Shown: piece by piece, positions 9,207 to 18,150 of the stretch
Layout: every line of letters starts with the position of its first letter
Numbering within the stretch: the first letter of the stretch is position 1
Assembly: GCA_016193465.1 (NCBI GenBank)
Contig: JACPSE010000057.1
Location: 1 to 61,012 of the forward strand
Origin: Deltaproteobacteria bacterium
GTDB taxonomy: Bacteria > Desulfobacterota > Binatia > UBA9968
Direction: 5' to 3'
Length of the DNA stretch: 61,012 nucleotides
Program-made: the position numbers and the translations under genes
The notes under the pieces: model-generated
Seen by the model: the letters and a program-made list of their open reading frames with translations, nothing else
Told to the model about the DNA's origin: nothing
Database searches by the model: none

Positions 9207-10269
9207 CGCTTGCTGGCATGCGCATCATGTATTTGCTTTAGCCACTTGCTTCGAAGCGGGCTTCTTTGAACAGGAGGGCCTCGACTTGGAGGTCGTGCAC
9301 GCCAAGATCTACGCCGGAGGTATGAGGGCGAGTGAGCCTGGCGGGGAACGCTACGATGAGGTCGGCAATGTATTGCCTGACATGATCCGCTTTGGCATCG
9401 ATATTATTGCCGACATCCACCTGCCGACTATTTTCAACGAGCGAAACCTCGGCAATGATGAGTTGCGCATCATTGGTGGCTGGCGGAGCTATTACCCTTA
9501 CGCTGTGATGGCGCGCTCAGGAATTACTTCGATCGCTGATCTCAAAGGCAAGCGAATTGGCGAATGGTACAGAGGCTCACAGTACACACTCTGGTTCGAG
9601 CACCAACTGAGAAAGGTGGGGCTGGATCCTGACCGCGACGTACAATGGATGACCGGTTATCAATATGGTTCCGCACGCGAGGCTTGGAAGCCACTTTTGG
9701 CAGGCCAGACAGACATCGCTGTCGTTCAAAACCCGTGGGTTCCCCGGCTTATGGAACAGGGTTTCAATAAGATTTTTGACTTTATTGAGTATCACCGACC
9801 CCACGGGCGCCCTGAACGGGTGACAGTAGCACGGAAGTTATTCATTGAGCGTCATCCGGAGCTCATCAAGCGCTACTGGAAGGCAACGATCCGCGGCTAC
9901 CAGTTCATGCGCATCGTTCCCGAGAGCTATCCCTTCCAACGTTATGTGGAGGCGAAGCTCCGCATTCACAACCCAGATGAGTCGGAGCGCATGCGCAACT
10001 TACGGGGAGATATGTCAAAAGAGGGATTAGAGCTGATGGAAAGCAGTTTTTATCCAATAGATGGTAAGGTCAGCATTGAGGGAGTCGTGCGGCTGATTGA
10101 AGAGTTCAAGGAAGGGGGCATAGCACCAGCCTCAGTTAGCCGTTCTGATATTGAGGAGGTTGTTCGCAACGACCTTGTCGAGGAGGCGTGGGCGGAGGTA
10201 TCGCAGACTGACGAGGTGAAGCGCAACCTCGAACGGCTCCAGCCTGTGATCGAAAAATACGGATATTAG
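9187..10269 (+). CDS. Signal-less NMT1/THI5-like (PBP2-fold) protein, module copy 1
   Basis: 360 residues. PBP2-fold features: CFEAGFFEQEGLDLEVV near the start, then ADLKGKRIGEW (domain hinge) and LLAGQTDIAVVQNPWV. Unlike ordinary ABC receptors there is no signal peptide; the protein begins MRLRAGNACWHAHHV, giving C9-x-H11-x2-H14. This C-[WY]-H-x2-H motif is invariant in all three copies in the window (also 11475 and 25944). The C-terminus NLERLQPVIEKYGY is also shared. The RBS TAAGGAG fixes the ATG at 9187. A secreted binding protein follows 40 bases later. Possible roles are a cytosolic substrate carrier, a sensor, or an enzyme: the PBP2 fold is used by Thi5 and by 4,5-dihydroxyphthalate decarboxylase. 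Fold is well supported, function is not. Confidence 0.8.
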   Translation: MRLRAGNACWHAHHVFALATCFEAGFFEQEGLDLEVVHAKIYAGGMRASEPGGERYDEVGNVLPDMIRFGIDIIADIHLPTIFNERNLGNDELRIIGGWRSYYPYAVMARSGITSIADLKGKRIGEWYRGSQYTLWFEHQLRKVGLDPDRDVQWMTGYQYGSAREAWKPLLAGQTDIAVVQNPWVPRLMEQGFNKIFDFIEYHRPHGRPERVTVARKLFIERHPELIKRYWKATIRGYQFMRIVPESYPFQRYVEAKLRIHNPDESERMRNLRGDMSKEGLELMESSFYPIDGKVSIEGVVRLIEEFKEGGIAPASVSRSDIEEVVRNDLVEEAWAEVSQTDEVKRNLERLQPVIEKYGY

Positions 10270-10309
10270 GCCCATGGATCTCAACCTCAGAAGATAAGAG
10301 GAGGAAAAG

Positions 10310-11422
10310 ATGAAGAAATCCTTTGGGGTTCTAGCTGTCTTACTAGTTCTCGCTTCGCTTATTGGAAGCAAATACTCTCTCGCGGCCAGCCCCTCTTTAC
10401 TGAAAGCGAAAAAGGAGGCCGAGGCCAAAGGGTACTTATTCGAAACAAGCCACGATGCCATCGTAGACAAAGCCAAAAAACAGGGCAGACTCCGCGTCAC
10501 CGTGAATCTTGAGCCCAAGACGCTTGTTCATTTAGCTAAGGTCTTCCGAGAAAAGTATCCCTTCGTTGATGCCTATGTGGAGGAGAGTACCGGTGTCGAT
10601 ACCTCAGAGCGCTTTTTTCTTGAGCTCCAGGCGGGCCGGGCAAACTGGGATATAGCCCGGATAAACTTGGACACGAATCCAGGACACCTCAAGCATGCCA
10701 AGAAAGTCGATCTCTTGGAAATGGCCGGGCATGGCGTTCTGAAGATCCCTATCAAAATGATCGATCCGAGGAACCGGAATGTCCTAGCTACCTCCAGCCA
10801 CGCGGGGGTCGCCGCTTTCAATCGATGCGTCCTGGAGCCCTCCCGGGTTCCCAATCGCTGGGAGGACTTCTTGAAACCCGAATTCAAGGGTAGAAAATTC
10901 GCCGCCGAAATTCGGCCTCTCAATCATGCCCCTATGGCTGCCGGGGCCGGAGAAGAATGGCTGGTCAGTTATGCGAAGAGGATCGCCGCCCAGCAACCGA
11001 TCTGGTTCCGAGGGCATACCAGGGCCCTTATGGCCATGACCGCAGGAGAAATCGCGCTGCACTCTCTAACCAATTACAATAGCGTGATGACGGTAATACA
11101 AAAAGATCCGCAAGGATGCCTCCAGGTAAAGCCGATCGATCCCATCCCAGTAAGGCTCAGCGTGTTCCAGATGGTTTTGGAGAACGCGACGAACCCGCAC
11201 GCCGGCATCCTGTGGCTCGAATTCATGGCCAGTCCTGCTGCCCAGCGCATCCTTGACGACGAGTTGTTCAAGTCTTCCATCTATGCCCATGGTTCAGCCC
11301 TGGAGGAGCTCGTGAGAGGCAAAAAAGTCTGGGTGCTCGATTGGGATCACTTCGAGAAGAGCGAAAGGTGGGTTCAAATGGCGGTCGAGGCCTTTGGTTT
11401 CCCCACGGCCGAAAGAAATTAG
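10310..11422 (+). CDS. Secreted extracellular solute-binding protein (Fe3+-ABC type), module copy 1
   Basis: 370 residues with a signal peptide (KK then a hydrophobic core at about 5-24, cleavage near SLAAS). The mature N-terminus carries a subfamily mark shared by four proteins here (10310, 12615, 16903, 24721): KKEAEAKGYLFETSHDAIV followed by AKKQGRLRV. WEDFLKPEFKGRKF is the typical hinge strand of Fe3+/spermidine-type receptors; the iron-ligand tyrosines of FbpA are not evident, so iron is not implied. Follows the signal-less partner at 9187. No permease or ATPase gene is nearby. Confidence 0.85.
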   Translation: MKKSFGVLAVLLVLASLIGSKYSLAASPSLLKAKKEAEAKGYLFETSHDAIVDKAKKQGRLRVTVNLEPKTLVHLAKVFREKYPFVDAYVEESTGVDTSERFFLELQAGRANWDIARINLDTNPGHLKHAKKVDLLEMAGHGVLKIPIKMIDPRNRNVLATSSHAGVAAFNRCVLEPSRVPNRWEDFLKPEFKGRKFAAEIRPLNHAPMAAGAGEEWLVSYAKRIAAQQPIWFRGHTRALMAMTAGEIALHSLTNYNSVMTVIQKDPQGCLQVKPIDPIPVRLSVFQMVLENATNPHAGILWLEFMASPAAQRILDDELFKSSIYAHGSALEELVRGKKVWVLDWDHFEKSERWVQMAVEAFGFPTAERN

Positions 11423-11474
11423 AAGGCACCTGGCTCGTAGCGCGATTTCGGATCGCACGCCGAGGAAAGGAATC

Positions 11475-12539
11475 GTGAAACTTCGCGTCGGCAACGGCTG
11501 CTGGCATGCGCGACATGTGCTCGACGCGGCGGTTTGTTTAGAGGCGGGATTTTACACTCAGGAAGGAGTTGGCGTTGAAATTGTCCACGCCAAGGTCAAC
11601 CCGAAGGCGATTGAATCGAGCCGGCCTGAGGGTGAGCGCTACGACGAAGTAGGAACTGTTTTGCGTGACATGGTCGCCTTTGGGATCGATGTCATCACTG
11701 ATATTCACGTCCTAACGCCTTTTGCTGAGAGGTGTCTTGGCAATGACCAGTTACGGATCATTGGTGGGTGGCGCAATCAGTGTATTGGTGCGCTGGTTTC
11801 GGCCCCGGGGATCAAATCTTTTGCGGATTTGAAGGGTAAGCGGATTGGGGATTGGTACAAAGGTGGAATTACAACTATGTGGTATGAGTACCAGTTGCGC
11901 AAGGCGGGATTGGATCCGAATCGAGATGTGGAATGGAAAATCGGGTACAAATACGGCTCCAGGCGTGAGTCGTGGAAGGCGCTTTTGGCAGGCGAGACGG
12001 ACGCCGCGACCGTGCAGAACCCCTTTGTCCCAAGGCTACTCGAACAAGGGTTTAACAAGCTCTATGATTTTGTGGAGGAATCCAAACCGCATGGCCGTCC
12101 GGAAAGAGTCACTGTAGCGCGTAAATTGTTTATTGAACGAAATCCGGAGCTGATCAAGCGTTACTGGAAAGCAACGATTCGCGGCTACCAATTTATGCGT
12201 ATCGTTCCCGAGAATTTTCCTTTCCAGCGTTACGTGGAAGCGAAGCTGCGCATTGATAACCCGGACGAATCGGAACGGATGCGCGACCTCCGTCCCATTA
12301 GCGTTATGGAAGGCGCCTTTCATCCTCTGGATGGTCAGTTGAGCGTAGAGGGGGTGTGGCGGATCTTGGAGGAGCATGAGGACGCGGGGGTGTTGTCGCG
12401 TTCGATCACGCGCGCGGATGTGGAGGAGGTGGTGCAGCAGGGGTTGGTGCAGGAGGCGTGGGCAGAGGTGTCGCAGACCGACGAGGCGAAGCGCAACCTT
12501 GAGCGGCTCCAGCCCGTGGTGGAGCGTTTGGGCTATTAA
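11475..12539 (+). CDS. Signal-less NMT1/THI5-like (PBP2-fold) protein, module copy 2
   Basis: 354 residues from the GTG at 11475 (RBS AGGAAAGG at 11463), which aligns its VKLRVGNGCWHARH with the ATG start of copy 1. The open frame runs upstream to 11394, but that part overlaps the previous gene. Long identical blocks with copy 1 (for example PELIKRYWKATIRGYQFMRI) show recent duplication. C9, H11 and H14 of the C-[WY]-H-x2-H motif are kept, as is GERYDEVG. No signal peptide. It precedes a secreted receptor at 12615, repeating the order of copy 1. Confidence 0.82.
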   Translation: MKLRVGNGCWHARHVLDAAVCLEAGFYTQEGVGVEIVHAKVNPKAIESSRPEGERYDEVGTVLRDMVAFGIDVITDIHVLTPFAERCLGNDQLRIIGGWRNQCIGALVSAPGIKSFADLKGKRIGDWYKGGITTMWYEYQLRKAGLDPNRDVEWKIGYKYGSRRESWKALLAGETDAATVQNPFVPRLLEQGFNKLYDFVEESKPHGRPERVTVARKLFIERNPELIKRYWKATIRGYQFMRIVPENFPFQRYVEAKLRIDNPDESERMRDLRPISVMEGAFHPLDGQLSVEGVWRILEEHEDAGVLSRSITRADVEEVVQQGLVQEAWAEVSQTDEAKRNLERLQPVVERLGY

Positions 12540-12614
12540 TAGGGCCGGGGGAGAAACCACTTTCGGGATGCGTTTGAGGAATAGGCGAAACTTAGCCTGA
12601 AAGAGGAGGAACTG

Positions 12615-13724
12615 TTGTATATGGTTACTATTGCTCTTTACATTCTGGTCTCCCTGCTGGTGCCTGCGACTGCTGAGGGAGCTAGTTCCGGCCTAATCAA
12701 GGCCAAGCAAGAGGCCGAGGCCAAGGGATTCATTTTCGAAGCTGGCCACGACGAGATAGTGGAAAAAGCGCGTAAAGAGGGTAGGCTCCGCGCCATAGTC
12801 TCGCTGGACTCAAGCACATTTAATACTTTGGCCAAGGCTTTCAGGGAAAAGTATTCGTTTCTGGATGTTCGCGTCGAGGAGGTCAGCGGCACAGAAGCTA
12901 GTCAGCGGTTTCTTTTGGAACTAAAGGCCGGGCGAGCCCAAGGCTGGGATATATCTTATGTTCCTCCGGACACCCTGACAGACTATCTCCCGCATGGCAA
13001 GAAAGTGGATCTGCTGGGTATGGCGGAGCACGGCGTCCTAGCCATTCCAACGAAGATTATCGATCCAAAGAGTCGGAAAGCCATTGCCGTTTCCAGTACG
13101 GTTGGCGCTACCGCCTTTAATCGGTGCATTCTCGATGCGTCCAAGGTTCCCGAGCGGTGGGAGGACTTTCTGAAACCTGAGTTTAAGGGTAGAAAGTTCA
13201 TTGTGGACGTCCGACCGCTCAACTATACATCGATGGCCGCGGGAGCTGGAGAGGAATGGATGGCGAGCTATGCGCGGAAGATTGCTACTCAGCAACCGGT
13301 CTGGCTCCGGGGGCAAACCAGAGCCCTGACCTCCATATTAGCTGGCGAGTATGGACTCCATTCGCTCACCAATTACCAATCTGTTGTGGAAGCCATGCAG
13401 AAAGACCGAACGGGATGCCTCCAGGTGAAAGTCATCGAGCCTGTTCCGGTCAGGCTGAGCGAACCGCAGATGATCGTGGAGGGTGCGTCGCATTTTTATG
13501 CGGGAATGCTGTGGTTGGAGTTCATGGCCAGCCCGATTGCCCAACGCATCATTGATGAAAAAGAGCCTCTCAAATCCTCTATCTATATCCCGGGCTCAGC
13601 CCTGGAAAAAATTGTGCGCGGAAAGAAAGTTTGGGTCCTTGATTGGAACAACTTCGAGAAGAGCCCAAAATGGGTGGAAATGGCCCTTGAAGCCTTTGGC
13701 TTTCCGCAGGCGCAAAATAAGTGA
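12615..13724 (+). CDS. Secreted extracellular solute-binding protein (Fe3+-ABC type), module copy 2
   Basis: 369 residues. The signal peptide starts at a TTG just after GAGGAGG, or at the ATG two codons later, with cleavage near AEGAS. The subfamily mark KQEAEAKGFIFEAGHDEIV and the hinge WEDFLKPEFKGRKF are present. It is clearly paralogous to the product of 10310 along its whole length, so the two-gene module was duplicated as a unit. The ligand is not predictable, and no permease is adjacent. Confidence 0.83.
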   Translation: MYMVTIALYILVSLLVPATAEGASSGLIKAKQEAEAKGFIFEAGHDEIVEKARKEGRLRAIVSLDSSTFNTLAKAFREKYSFLDVRVEEVSGTEASQRFLLELKAGRAQGWDISYVPPDTLTDYLPHGKKVDLLGMAEHGVLAIPTKIIDPKSRKAIAVSSTVGATAFNRCILDASKVPERWEDFLKPEFKGRKFIVDVRPLNYTSMAAGAGEEWMASYARKIATQQPVWLRGQTRALTSILAGEYGLHSLTNYQSVVEAMQKDRTGCLQVKVIEPVPVRLSEPQMIVEGASHFYAGMLWLEFMASPIAQRIIDEKEPLKSSIYIPGSALEKIVRGKKVWVLDWNNFEKSPKWVEMALEAFGFPQAQNK

Positions 13725-13788
13725 GGGAGTCCTGGCGTGAAGGACCGGCAGTCTCGCGAGATTTGCCGGAGATGACGGAGGTCAAATA

Positions 13789-14928
13789 ATGTCTTACCTG
13801 GAGCCTTGGAAGGAGCTGGAACAGATAAACTGCTCAGACCAGCTAAAGCGCTTTGTTCATCAGAACGAGGAGGATAGGCGAGTCTCTTCCTTGCCTCATG
13901 TTCTGAAGCCGCTCCCCGCAAAAGCGACTGTGATGGGTCAAGACAGCCCGCACCAAACAGGCGATCTTACAAGCTACGATATTTTGACCCGGGCCCCGCT
14001 TTATTTTTTCGCGTCCCACGTCGTAGAAATCCCACCGCATGTGCCGGTGCGCGGGGTGCACCGTCACCTTGCCGCCCCAACGATTTTCTGCTTCCGGGGA
14101 AAGGGATGGGAGTGGAATGACGGGGTTACGTACGAGTTTGAGACTTATGACATGGTGTGTTTTCCACCATACTCGACACATCAACACGGTGGGGATCGAG
14201 AGGTCGGTTGCGGAATGATCTCCCTGGCAACAAGGCTTTTTCACATGCTGGGATTAATGTGGCGCGAGCAGCACAAACTAAGCGAGAAACCTGTTTTCCC
14301 GGAGGGAACGGAACCCATTTACGATGATGCCGGTAAGCTTCAGGGGTATCGAATCAAGAAGGGAGTGCTAGGCGTTGAGAAGGACGTGGAGGTTGTCGTG
14401 GGGGCGGACAGCCGATTGGAGGTCGTCTTCCGCGTGCGCAAAGAAGCCGGCGCGTGGTCTGAAACCGTAGCGAATACCTATGACCGCTACACTAAGCTTT
14501 TTCATGACGAAGTCAGTTATCTTGGCCGGGTGGACCATGTTGTCCATGAGCGGAGGGAAGATTGGGAATGGTCCCGTCATGGCAAGATCAAGTGGCTCAT
14601 TCACCCGGAAATCGAGACGGGGGCGAAGCAAGTCTGGGTGTATCTCCAGGAGATTCCCGCTGGGAGCCGGTCGGGGATGCACAGGCATATCGCCGAGGAA
14701 CAGATCATGGTCTTGGAAGGCAAGGGATACGATTTGCATGACGGGGTCCGGTGGGACTGGGAGCAGGGTGACTTTATCTGCATTCCCCGTATGACAGCGC
14801 ACCAACACTTTGTTGCGGGTGAGAATCGAGCTGTCCTCCTATGTGCAATGCCCAGCCCGCCCACCGTGCTTGGCTTAGGCGGGATAGAGCAATTGGAGGA
14901 CGCGCCGGAGTATCAGTCAGTGGCTTAA
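13789..14928 (+). CDS. Bicupin protein, gentisate/salicylate dioxygenase-like
   Basis: 379 residues with two cupin barrels. Cupin 1 (about 75-150) has VHRHLAAPTIF..GKGWEWNDGV and HQHGG; cupin 2 (about 280-355) has GMHRHIAEEQIMVLEGKGYD and a second HQHF. Both keep the His-x-His plus Glu/His metal ligands, so both sites could hold Fe or Mn. Bicupins of this type include gentisate and salicylate 1,2-dioxygenases that open aromatic rings, but also non-oxygenase proteins. The spacing after the module-2 receptor is 64 bases. The C-terminal barrel resembles the two single cupins at 30896 and 31395. Confidence 0.8.
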   Translation: MSYLEPWKELEQINCSDQLKRFVHQNEEDRRVSSLPHVLKPLPAKATVMGQDSPHQTGDLTSYDILTRAPLYFFASHVVEIPPHVPVRGVHRHLAAPTIFCFRGKGWEWNDGVTYEFETYDMVCFPPYSTHQHGGDREVGCGMISLATRLFHMLGLMWREQHKLSEKPVFPEGTEPIYDDAGKLQGYRIKKGVLGVEKDVEVVVGADSRLEVVFRVRKEAGAWSETVANTYDRYTKLFHDEVSYLGRVDHVVHERREDWEWSRHGKIKWLIHPEIETGAKQVWVYLQEIPAGSRSGMHRHIAEEQIMVLEGKGYDLHDGVRWDWEQGDFICIPRMTAHQHFVAGENRAVLLCAMPSPPTVLGLGGIEQLEDAPEYQSVA

Positions 14929-15028
14929 GACGGATGCCTTCACAACATGAGAAGGAGATGATAATCACCGATCTTCCAACAGCGGTGTTGTTCACATCGT
15001 TCCGAACTATTCATCAGGATTAAGTTCC

Positions 15029-15045
15029 GGTTGGCTCTCTCAACC
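15029..15045. repeat. 17-base palindromic repeat, copy 1
   Basis: GGTTGGCTCTCTCAACC forms a 5-bp stem (GGTTG/CAACC) with a 7-base loop. An identical 17-mer lies at 19595-19611, at the 3' end of the ABC permease gene. Flanking bases do not match. Could be coincidence. Confidence 0.4.
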
Positions 15046-15257
15046 CGCCCTCCTTTCCAAAGTCTCAGGAAGGCTACTTCAATCGCTTTCCTAGAACCGG
15101 AAGTTGTTCAGTTCTTGAGAGGGAAGTTTCACCGTAGCCTTGCCGAGCTTGCTAGGTTGCCGCCTACGAATCCAAGATCCAGATCATCGGAAAGAACTCG
15201 TTTTTCTATCTCACCGGTTCTACCAATGAACAAATGGGTCTCCACTTTAGAATCTAT

Positions 15258-15285
15258 TTGACTTATATCTCTTTCCTGATATAGG
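15258..15285 (+). promoter_or_regulatory. Candidate sigma-70-type promoter for mmgE/prpD
   Basis: TTGACT (15258-15263), 16-base spacer, TATAGG (15280-15285). It would give a leader of about 170 bases before the ATG at 15464. The TATAAT at 15422-15427 is an alternative -10 element but lacks a good -35. Called by eye only. Confidence 0.35.
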
Positions 15286-15463
15286 TTTCAACCACATTTA
15301 CAAGGGCAGCAGTTGTTTTCTTGTAGTGAGGAACTCTAGCGGTGCGTCGATTATGCCGCGGCCCGGAATAGTCGAAGAAAGCAGAAGCAAGAGAGTTCCT
15401 TCTTACTTTGGGCCCGTTCCCTATAATGGCGTTGTAAAAATGAGTAACGCAAGGAGATCAGAA

Positions 15464-16879
15464 ATGACAATTGCCGAGCAACTAGCCGCGGAGGCTAAGG
15501 GTTTATCCTTCGGTGACCTGCCACCCGAGGTGGTTCACCAAGTCAAGCGTTTGGTGCTGGATACGGTGGGAGTCGGTTTTGGTGGCTATTGGAGCGAGCC
15601 AAGCCAGATCATTCAGAGCCTGATCAAGGAGGTGAACGGTCCGGCCGAATCAACCGTTTTCATCAGCGGTCTCAAGACCTCGTGTCTGTATGCCACTTTG
15701 GCCAATGGGGTTATGGTTCGCTACCACGACTACATGGATAGAGGCTGCCTTACAAAACAGGCGCGTAGCGACGACACGGGGCACCACAGCGAGTCGATTC
15801 CACCGATCTTAGCTGTGGGTGAGCGGCAGCACACAAGTGGTAAGGAGGTCACAACGACGATTGCTTCGGCCTATGAACTCTTGAATAAAATCGTCGATTC
15901 GGTGGGAGGACAGATGGGAGTCATAGATAGACGAGGTTGGGCGCCTGAGACTAGAACTCCCGCCATCATGGCCCTAATTGCGGGTAGGCTGCTAGGGCTT
16001 AGCGAGGAACAGATGGCAAACGGCCTGGCTATCGCAACTTGTTTCACTTTGCAGTTGGGCATCTTGCATGCCGGTGAAGAGGAATTGAGCATGGCCCGGA
16101 ATCTGAGGTTTCCGTATGGCTCTCATAGCGGCATCCTCGGCGCCTTATTAGCGCAGAAAGGTTTTAAGGGTCCGCTAAATGTGTTCGAGGGGCATCACGG
16201 CTTTGCTGAGGTTGTGGCGGGAGGAGAGATGGACTTGGAGAAGTTGAGACAGCCGAGGAAAGATTGGCTGATTTTGAATACCTGGGTCAAGAGATTTGCT
16301 GCCAATGGACGCATACAGGGCCATATAGAGGCGACTTTAAAATTGGTCAAAGAGCACGATATAAGACCTGATGACGTAGCGGAGGTTAGAATCAAATCAA
16401 CCTCTCGTGTCTACCGGCAGATGGCCAATCCTGAAACGCGTCGATATCCCAAAAATAAATATACCGCGGACCACAGTTCTTATTACACGACCGCGGTCGC
16501 CATCATTGACCGGGCCGTAGGACCTGATCAGTACTCAGACGAGAAGCTGCAAGATCCTCGAGTACGGGAGCTGGCAGATAAGGTTTTCGTAGAGCGAGAT
16601 CCTAAGCTAGATGAATTTAGTTCCCCAGGCATCGTCGAAATCACTACCAAGAAAGGCCAAAAATATCACTGTGAGCTTCTCCAGCCTAAGGGGCATCCGA
16701 TGAATCCTATGACCGATGCTGACATCGAGGAGAAATTCCGCAGCATGGCAGGGAAGTTCATGGATGAGAAACAGATGAGGCAGGTTATTGATACTGTTTA
16801 CAATTTAGAGAAGCTCGATGATATCGGTGAGTTGGTAAAACTGCTGGTTGTTCCCGAAAAGATCCTGCAAAAATCGTGA
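15464..16879 (+). CDS. MmgE/PrpD family protein
   Basis: 471 residues from the ATG at 15464, preceded by AAGGAG at 15451; ATGs further upstream (15326, 15440) lack an RBS. The start MTIAEQLAAEAKGLSFGDLP and the segment KRLVLDTVGVGFGG are typical of the 2-methylcitrate dehydratase (PrpD)/MmgE fold, whose other members include cis-aconitate decarboxylase and many uncharacterised lyases. In environmental genomes such genes often sit beside orphan binding proteins, as here (next gene 24 bases away). The substrate is unknown. A broken copy of its first codons is at 18151. Confidence 0.88.
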   Translation: MTIAEQLAAEAKGLSFGDLPPEVVHQVKRLVLDTVGVGFGGYWSEPSQIIQSLIKEVNGPAESTVFISGLKTSCLYATLANGVMVRYHDYMDRGCLTKQARSDDTGHHSESIPPILAVGERQHTSGKEVTTTIASAYELLNKIVDSVGGQMGVIDRRGWAPETRTPAIMALIAGRLLGLSEEQMANGLAIATCFTLQLGILHAGEEELSMARNLRFPYGSHSGILGALLAQKGFKGPLNVFEGHHGFAEVVAGGEMDLEKLRQPRKDWLILNTWVKRFAANGRIQGHIEATLKLVKEHDIRPDDVAEVRIKSTSRVYRQMANPETRRYPKNKYTADHSSYYTTAVAIIDRAVGPDQYSDEKLQDPRVRELADKVFVERDPKLDEFSSPGIVEITTKKGQKYHCELLQPKGHPMNPMTDADIEEKFRSMAGKFMDEKQMRQVIDTVYNLEKLDDIGELVKLLVVPEKILQKS

Positions 16880-16902
16880 ACTCATCCCAAAGGAGGCGGG
16901 CC

Positions 16903-18033
16903 ATGAGGATTACGGGCCTTAACAAAATCGTTGTTTCCTTCGGTCTTTTATTATTAATGTTGGCTCCCACGCATGGGCTTGCAGCTAGTCCTGACCTACA
17001 GAAAGCCAAGCAAGAGGCTGAGGCTAAGGGGTACATCTTTTTTACCACCCACGACGAAATTGTGGCCATGGCAAAGAAGGAGGGAAAACTCCGGGTAGAT
17101 AACCGCCTGAATTCCCCCAATTACAAGCCGTTGATTAATGGATTTAAGCAAAAGTACGCTTTTGTGAGTGACATCAGTGTTGAGGAGCTTCAGGGCCACG
17201 AAGCTTTCCAGAGGTATCTCCTGGAGATAAAGTCAGGACAAGCTAAGGGGGACGTGGTCCTTGTAAGCCCCTCCGTCGGCGGAGAGTATATGCCTTATAT
17301 GATGAAGTATGACATTCTTGGCATGGCCAAGCATGGTGTGCTCAAAATCCATCCTGGGATGATACACCCCGTTAGGCGCAATGTAATAGGCATTTCAAGC
17401 GCCATAACGGTCGTGCCTTACAACAGGAAGCTTATCTCGGAAGATAAGGTCCCTGCTACATGGGAGGATTTCCTAAAACCTGAGTTCAAGGGAAAGAAAT
17501 TCATAGTGAATATTTCTCCCACCGACGTAGTTCCGCTGGTGCCTGCCTGGGGCCTGGAAAAAACAGTGGATTTCGCCGGGAAGATAGCAGCCCAGCAGCC
17601 CGCGTGGGGTAGCGGCGGGACCAGAACTACCTCGGCCATACTTGCTGGAGAGCATCCTCTCCTCTTCGGTTCTGCTTACAATACAGTTAAGCGGCTTATG
17701 ATGAGGGACCCGACCGGGAATTTTAGCTACAAGATCGTTGAGCCTGTCCCTACCCTGATTGTTGACGATGCCACTGGCGTCCTCCATACGGCCGATCATC
17801 CCCATGTCGCTCTCTTATGGTTGGAGTTCCTCGCGTCTCCTGAGGCTCAGGAGATCATAGATAAACACGAGCCCTTTATTGCCTCGGTGTTTACTCCTGG
17901 CTCAGCAATAGCACATGAGATCCGGGGGAAGAAGCTATCGGCGGTAGACTGGAATCATGTCGACAAGTTTATAGGATATAGGGAGAAGATATTTGCAGCC
18001 TACGGTTTTCCGAAAGCGGATAAAAAGAAATAG
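16903..18033 (+). CDS. Secreted extracellular solute-binding protein, same subfamily as the modules
   Basis: 376 residues from the ATG at 16903, which has AGGAGG 12 bases upstream. Signal peptide with a strong hydrophobic core (VVSFGLLLLMLAP), cleavage near GLAAS. The subfamily mark KQEAEAKGYIFFTTHDEIV and hinge WEDFLKPEFKGKKF group it with 10310, 12615 and 24721. Here the partner gene is MmgE/PrpD, not a signal-less PBP-fold protein, so this receptor type can be recruited to different enzyme genes. Confidence 0.85.
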   Translation: MRITGLNKIVVSFGLLLLMLAPTHGLAASPDLQKAKQEAEAKGYIFFTTHDEIVAMAKKEGKLRVDNRLNSPNYKPLINGFKQKYAFVSDISVEELQGHEAFQRYLLEIKSGQAKGDVVLVSPSVGGEYMPYMMKYDILGMAKHGVLKIHPGMIHPVRRNVIGISSAITVVPYNRKLISEDKVPATWEDFLKPEFKGKKFIVNISPTDVVPLVPAWGLEKTVDFAGKIAAQQPAWGSGGTRTTSAILAGEHPLLFGSAYNTVKRLMMRDPTGNFSYKIVEPVPTLIVDDATGVLHTADHPHVALLWLEFLASPEAQEIIDKHEPFIASVFTPGSAIAHEIRGKKLSAVDWNHVDKFIGYREKIFAAYGFPKADKKK

Positions 18034-18150
18034 TTTGTGGTGAGCCGATTCCGGCAGGAATCAAGAGTGCGAAGTCCGCCAAAAGAGGCAAGAGACTTCC
18101 TTTCTAAGTGGTTTCCCAATGATCATGTTGGCAATGAAGTTTAGTGAAGG

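Larger units (their letters stand above)
14929..15463. other. Intergenic region with candidate promoters
   Basis: 535 bases between the bicupin and mmgE/prpD genes. Short open frames exist but none has an RBS or recognisable domain. It contains a 17-base hairpin-forming repeat (15029-15045), a promoter-like TTGACT-16-TATAGG (15258-15285) and an isolated perfect TATAAT (15422-15427) 37 bases before the next start codon. The base composition is more A+T-rich than the genes. Confidence 0.5.

Noticed and set aside
10310-13724. Ferric iron receptors (FbpA)
   Set aside because: The fold matches, but the conserved iron-ligand tyrosine pair is not evident and no iron genes are nearby.
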